The notes beneath the pieces are model-generated. The model searched no databases and was not told where the DNA came from. It saw only the letters and a program-made list of their open reading frames with translations. This document shows, piece after piece, positions 60,337 to 64,000 of a stretch of 64,000 bases of DNA (positions are counted from its first letter, which is position 1; each line of letters starts with the position of its first letter). Source of the stretch: Nonomuraea gerenzanensis (GTDB lineage Bacteria; Actinomycetota; Actinomycetes; Streptosporangiales; Streptosporangiaceae); contig NZ_CP084058.1 of NCBI RefSeq assembly GCF_020215645.1, positions 1,736,001-1,800,000 of the forward strand, given 5' to 3'. Made by a program: the position numbers and the translations under genes.

Positions 60337-61248
60337 TCACTTGACGGAGCCGGCCATCATGCCCTGCACGAAGTACCGCTGGAACGCGAAGAACAGGACC
60401 AGCGGAATGATCAGCGACATGAACGCACCGGACGAGAGAATGTCGGTGTTCGACCCGAACTGCCGCATCTGAGACTGCAGGTACTTGGTCATCGGCTGGT
60501 TCCCGGTGTCGGCGAAGACCAGCGCGATGAGCATGTCGTTCCACACCCACAGGAACTGGAAGATGCCCAGCGAGGCGATGGCGGGCTTGCCCAGCGGGAA
60601 GACCACCGAGACGAAGATCTTCCACTCCGACGCCCCGTCCATGCGCGCGGCCTCCAGGAGCGAGCCCGGGATGCCGACGAAGAAGTTGCGCAGCAGGAAG
60701 ATCGCGAACGGCAGGCCGAACGCCACGTGGAACAGCACCACGCCGGGGATGCTGCCGAAGATCCCGGTGCTGCCGTAGAACGAGGCGATGGGGATCAGCG
60801 CGATCTGGATGGGCACGATCAGCAGCCCGACGACCACGAGGAACGCCGCGTCCCTGCCGGGGAAGTCCATCCACGCGAACGCGTACCCGGCCATGGCCGC
60901 GATGCCGATCACCAGCACCGTGGTCGGCACCGTGATCGCGACCGTGTTCCAGAAGGACGCGGAGAAGCCGCTGCCCAGCAGGTTGGCGTAGTTCTGGATG
61001 GTCAGCTCGGCCGGCTTGGTGAAGATCGTCCACCAGCCCTCCGCGCTGTTGACCTGGTTGGTGCGCAGCGAGACGACCAGCAGGCCGAGCGTCGGCACCA
61101 GCCAGAACAGGCCGAGCAGGATCATCACGACCTGGACGGCACCGCTGCCCAGCTTGTCGACGATCTTGCTGGCGATGCCCCTGCGCGGCGCTCCCGACTC
61201 CAGCCCGGACGAGCCCGCGGGTGGCGCTGTGGCTGTCGCGGTCGTCAT
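60337..61248 (-). CDS. Sugar ABC transporter permease, AglG-like (MalG type)
   Basis: 303 residues from the ATG at 61248. A Thr/Ala-rich N-terminus is followed by six predicted helices (first VQVVMILLGLFWLVPTLGLL) and EAA loop EAARMDGASEW. The helix set and the LRTNQVNSAEGWWTIFTKP loop resemble alpha-glucoside permease AglG. The start overlaps the stop of the AglF-like gene by 4 nt (ATGA). It is the last gene of the operon, followed by a strong hairpin. No ATPase gene follows; a shared one is expected. Confidence 0.9.
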   Translation of the reverse strand: MTTATATAPPAGSSGLESGAPRRGIASKIVDKLGSGAVQVVMILLGLFWLVPTLGLLVVSLRTNQVNSAEGWWTIFTKPAELTIQNYANLLGSGFSASFWNTVAITVPTTVLVIGIAAMAGYAFAWMDFPGRDAAFLVVVGLLIVPIQIALIPIASFYGSTGIFGSIPGVVLFHVAFGLPFAIFLLRNFFVGIPGSLLEAARMDGASEWKIFVSVVFPLGKPAIASLGIFQFLWVWNDMLIALVFADTGNQPMTKYLQSQMRQFGSNTDILSSGAFMSLIIPLVLFFAFQRYFVQGMMAGSVK

Positions 61249-62627
61249 GACTCTCCCCTCCTGAACCGCCGGATGTTCATGACCATGAAGGGAAGGACCA
61301 GAATGAGCAGGAAGATCGCCAGCGCGCTGCCCAGCCCCTGGTTGTTCCCGCCGCCGAACGACACGCGCCACATCTCCAGCGCGACCACGTTCGCCTGCGG
61401 CTGCACCGAGGCCGGCGCGATGATGAACACCAGGTCGAACACCTTCAGCGTATTGATGATCATCGTCACGAAGACGACGAGCAGGACCGGCGACAGCAGC
61501 GGCACGGTGATCTTGCGGAACACCTGCCACTCCGTCGCGCCGTCGATGCGGGCCGCCTCCAGGGCGTCGCGCGGGATCGCCGCGAGCCCGGCCGCGAGCA
61601 GCACCATGGCGAAGCCGGCCCACACCCAGACGAACGCGCCGATGATCGCGGGGGTGATGAGTGTCGGGCCCAGCCACTGCAGGCCGCCGTACGAGGCCTG
61701 GAAGTTCGACTGCGGCAGCCGTACGGTGTAGGCGCCTGGCGCCAGGCCCTCGAAGCGGAACGTGCCGTCCTCGGCCGTCGTGGCGGTGCCCGCGACCTGG
61801 CCGTTCTGCACCGCCTCGACGGTCATGCCGGGCAGGCCCCTCTCGGTGCCGTCCACGACGCCGCTCTGGCCGCCGCCGCCCTGCGTGAAGTCGAACCAGA
61901 CGGTCCCCGACAGGGCGTCGCCCGCGGGGGCGGGCTTGGCGGGCTGCGCGTTGGACGGCATGATCTCCGGCTTGACGCCGACGATCGGGATCAGCACCGG
62001 CGTGCCCGCCTGGGCGGGCTGCTTGGTGACGACCGCGCCGTCCTGCGCGGCGACCTGCGACTGGTCGCCCTCGCGCGGCCGGGCGTCCGGATAGCCCTGC
62101 GAGGAGGAGAACGTGTCGGCCACGGTGGTGAGGATGGCGTTGGCCAGGCCCTTGTCCGGGCTCTGCTCGTAGACGAGGCGGAAGATGACCCCCGCCGCCA
62201 TGAGCGAGACGGCCATCGGCATGAACACGATCAGCTTGAACGCCGTGGACCACTTGATGCGCTCGGTCAGCACGGCGAAGATCAGGCCCAGCACGGTGAC
62301 GATGATCGGGGCGACGATCACCCAGATCAGGTTGTTGCGGATCGTCGTCAGCGTGCCCGCATCGGTGAAGATCGAGATGTAGTTGCCAAGCCCGACGAAC
62401 TCGGTGAACCCGTTGGCGCCGTAGAGGCTGCGGATGATCGAGTAGACGATCGGATAGACCACCCAGATCCCCAGCAGCACCGCTGCCGGGAGGAGGAAGG
62501 CGATGGCGACCGCCGGCGAGGGGCCGAGGCGTTTTCTGGTACGGGGGGTTTCAGCCGGTCCGGTGGAGGTGCCGCCCGCGGTCTGCGCCGCGGGCGGGTC
62601 CTGCCGGCCGTCCAACCGTTCGGTCAC
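61245..62627 (-). CDS. Sugar ABC transporter permease, AglF-like (MalF type), with an inserted extracytoplasmic domain
   Basis: 460 residues, well above the 290-330 usual for MalF-type permeases outside enterobacteria. The first helices (AIAFLLPAAVLLGIWVVYP; IIVTVLGLIFAVL) and the later ones with EAA loop EAARIDGATEW are normal. Between VIFRLVYEQSPDKGLANAI (helix 3 region) and GPTLITPAIIGAFVWVWAGF (helix 4) lie about 160 extra residues: a polar linker (about 170-235), then about 70 residues GTVWFDF, GVVDGTERGLPGMTVEAV, GTATTAEDGTFRFEGLAPG and YTVRLP, the pattern of a SdrD-B/CNA-B or transthyretin-like beta-sandwich. The insertion falls where E. coli MalF has its P2 loop, which contacts the maltose-binding protein. 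Confidence 0.88.
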   Translation of the reverse strand: MTERLDGRQDPPAAQTAGGTSTGPAETPRTRKRLGPSPAVAIAFLLPAAVLLGIWVVYPIVYSIIRSLYGANGFTEFVGLGNYISIFTDAGTLTTIRNNLIWVIVAPIIVTVLGLIFAVLTERIKWSTAFKLIVFMPMAVSLMAAGVIFRLVYEQSPDKGLANAILTTVADTFSSSQGYPDARPREGDQSQVAAQDGAVVTKQPAQAGTPVLIPIVGVKPEIMPSNAQPAKPAPAGDALSGTVWFDFTQGGGGQSGVVDGTERGLPGMTVEAVQNGQVAGTATTAEDGTFRFEGLAPGAYTVRLPQSNFQASYGGLQWLGPTLITPAIIGAFVWVWAGFAMVLLAAGLAAIPRDALEAARIDGATEWQVFRKITVPLLSPVLLVVFVTMIINTLKVFDLVFIIAPASVQPQANVVALEMWRVSFGGGNNQGLGSALAIFLLILVLPFMVMNIRRFRRGES

Positions 62628-62639
62628 GGCCTTACCTCT

Positions 62640-63965
62640 TTACTTCCAGGCCTTCTTGGCCTCTGCTTCGAGCGCCTCCTGGGTGCCCTTGACGTCGCTC
62701 GGGTCGCGCAGGAAGTCCTGCAGGACCTTCCACTCGCCCTTGCCGTCGGTGCCGCCGAACGCGCTGGGCGCCAGGTCGGACATGTCGTAGCGGACGGCGT
62801 CGCCGGCGGAGACGATCGTCTGGCCGAGCTGCTTGGTCAGCTCGTCCGGGTAGTTGTCGGGCGAGACGTTCTTGTTGGGCGACAGGTAGCCGGGCAGCTT
62901 GGCCCAGACCTCGCCACCCTCCTTGGAGGCCAGGAACTGCACCAGCGCCATCGCGCCGGGGGTGTCCTTCATGGCCACGGCCACGTCGCCGCCGAGCACG
63001 ACCGGGGTGGTGTCACCGGCCTTCGGGAACGGGAAGTACTTGGCCTCCTCGCCGACCTTGGCGCCCGCGTTCACGGCCTCGACGGCCACGAAGTCGGCCT
63101 CGATGACCATGGCGGCCTTGTCGGTGCCGTACACCTTGGTCACGCAGGTCGGGAAGTCGGTCTGCATGGTGCCGGAGGTGCCGTCGACCAGGTAGTCGTT
63201 CTTGGAGGCGATCTGCGCGATCTTCTCCAGCGCCACGCCCACGGTCGGGTCGGTCCACGGGATCTCGTGGTCGGAGAGCTTGTCGTAGTTCTCCGGGCCC
63301 GCGGTGGACAGGTAGACGTTCTCGAAGAGGTCGGTCAGCGTCCAGCCGGAGGCGCCGCACAGCGAGAACGGCGGGGTGCCGGAGTCGGCCACGGTCTGTG
63401 CGGCCTTGACCAGCTCGTCCCAGTTGGTCGGCGGCTGCACGCCCGCGTCCTCGAACGCCTGCGACCGGTACCACACCAGCGACTTGTGCGCCGCCTTGAC
63501 GAGCACGCCGTACACCTTGCCGTCGACGGAGCCGAGCTCCTTCCAGTACGGCGTGTAGTTGGCGTCGATCTCCTTGGTGACCTCGGGGGTCAGCGGCTTG
63601 AGCGCGTTCTGCTCGACGTACTGCTCCACCAGGCCGGGCTGCGGCAGGATCGCGACGTCCGGCGGGTTGTTGCCCTGGATGCGCGGGCCGAGGTAGGCGC
63701 CGGTGTCCTCACCGGTGGAGGCGTAGGTGACCTCGGCGCCGGTCTTGGCGGTGAAGGCCGCCAGCACCTGCTCGAAGTTCTTCTGCTCGGCGCCGGTCCA
63801 CTTGGCGGCCACTTCGATCTTGACGCCCTGGAGCGGCTTGGCGCCGCCGCTGGTCGCCGACGCCGATCCGGCGGCCGTGGGCTCGGTCGTCGTCGGTGCG
63901 TTGCCGCAGGCGGCGACGGCTACCGCGAGCCCGGCCAGGATCGCTGCTGCACTGCCTTTTCGCAT
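62640..63965 (-). CDS. Sugar-binding lipoprotein, AglE-like
   Basis: 441 residues. Lipoprotein signal with ILAGLAVAVAACGN (Cys at about 20), a Thr/Ala/Ser linker, then an alpha-glucoside-type binding protein: KWTGAEQKNFEQVLAAFTAK, GAEVTYASTGEDTGAYLGPR, IQGNNPPDVAILPQPGLVEQ. The pattern of NPPDVA and PQPGL is typical for AglE. It is the first gene of a three-gene importer with the two permeases (12 nt to the AglF-like start). GAGG precedes the ATG. Its promoter lies at or beyond the right edge of the window. Confidence 0.9.
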   Translation of the reverse strand: MRKGSAAAILAGLAVAVAACGNAPTTTEPTAAGSASATSGGAKPLQGVKIEVAAKWTGAEQKNFEQVLAAFTAKTGAEVTYASTGEDTGAYLGPRIQGNNPPDVAILPQPGLVEQYVEQNALKPLTPEVTKEIDANYTPYWKELGSVDGKVYGVLVKAAHKSLVWYRSQAFEDAGVQPPTNWDELVKAAQTVADSGTPPFSLCGASGWTLTDLFENVYLSTAGPENYDKLSDHEIPWTDPTVGVALEKIAQIASKNDYLVDGTSGTMQTDFPTCVTKVYGTDKAAMVIEADFVAVEAVNAGAKVGEEAKYFPFPKAGDTTPVVLGGDVAVAMKDTPGAMALVQFLASKEGGEVWAKLPGYLSPNKNVSPDNYPDELTKQLGQTIVSAGDAVRYDMSDLAPSAFGGTDGKGEWKVLQDFLRDPSDVKGTQEALEAEAKKAWK

Positions 63966-64000
63966 GGCTGCCTCACTGGGTTCTGATGATCTCTTCGAGT

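Overview
The window is about 64 kb of very GC-rich DNA with strong third-position GC bias, many GTG starts, tightly packed operons and families typical of filamentous actinomycetes: an XRE/DUF397 pair, an F420-type LLM oxidoreductase, a Methyltransf_19 enzyme, IcmF, a GlgX-TreY-TreZ set and a Ceb-like LacI/ABC/GH1 cluster. A Streptosporangiales chromosome (Nonomuraea-like) is the best guess. That is inference from gene content; no rRNA or other marker gene is present. I saw no tRNA, rRNA, CRISPR array, phage module or intact transposase.

Layout. 0-2.6 kb: the end of a STAND/TPR ATPase gene and a small membrane-segment protein fused in frame to an AhpD-like domain. 2.6-9.1 kb (minus): a beta-glucoside uptake operon (binding protein, two permeases, GH1, LacI repressor, phosphotransferase) with an 18-bp perfect palindrome in its leader. 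9.2-14.1 kb: a FecCD permease fragment, a Ser/Thr kinase, an HTH/adenine methylase/specificity protein, a divergent PP2C phosphatase and a CHAP protein. 14.2-21.7 kb: a sugar-type dehydrogenase, icmF, tpx, an LLM oxidoreductase, a SAM methyltransferase and a BtuF-like protein.

21.7-34.3 kb is a sugar island. A minus operon holds isomerase, binding protein, two permeases and a ROK regulator. A divergent plus operon holds an MDR dehydrogenase, a second isomerase and a GH63-type hydrolase. Facing them are a second MDR and a Gfo/Idh oxidoreductase, then glucosyl-3-phosphoglycerate synthase and a GT4 enzyme. Glucosylglycerate or a related glycoside is the most economical substrate hypothesis. 34.3-37.8 kb is a scar where a double-module sensor kinase is joined to a FtsX-type permease that lacks its N-terminus and a central part.

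37.8-43.8 kb is housekeeping and small genes (USP, PAP2, Pip, MscL, XRE/DUF397, zinc-ribbon protein). 44.0-50.6 kb is glgX-treY-treZ, the conversion of glycogen to trehalose, with a repeat-rich insertion in TreY. 50.9-57.6 kb is accessory: a hypothetical gene, a ~385-bp long inverted repeat around an orphan LysR gene, an HxlR-peroxiredoxin fusion, a FAD monooxygenase and a thiamine-binding protein with a duplicated start region. 57.8-64 kb holds ung, an M1 peptidase and an AglEFG-like operon whose AglF-like permease carries an inserted beta-sandwich-like domain.

A theme of the window is short tandem duplication at gene edges (39 bp at two loci, 44 bp, 24 bp) and repeat expansion inside conserved enzymes. 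The strongest leads are the inserted domain in the AglF-like permease, the long inverted repeat whose two arms share a frameshift, the kinase/permease deletion scar, the mini-ORF array before the thiamine-binding gene, the methylase-kinase-phosphatase group and the glucosylglycerate-like island.
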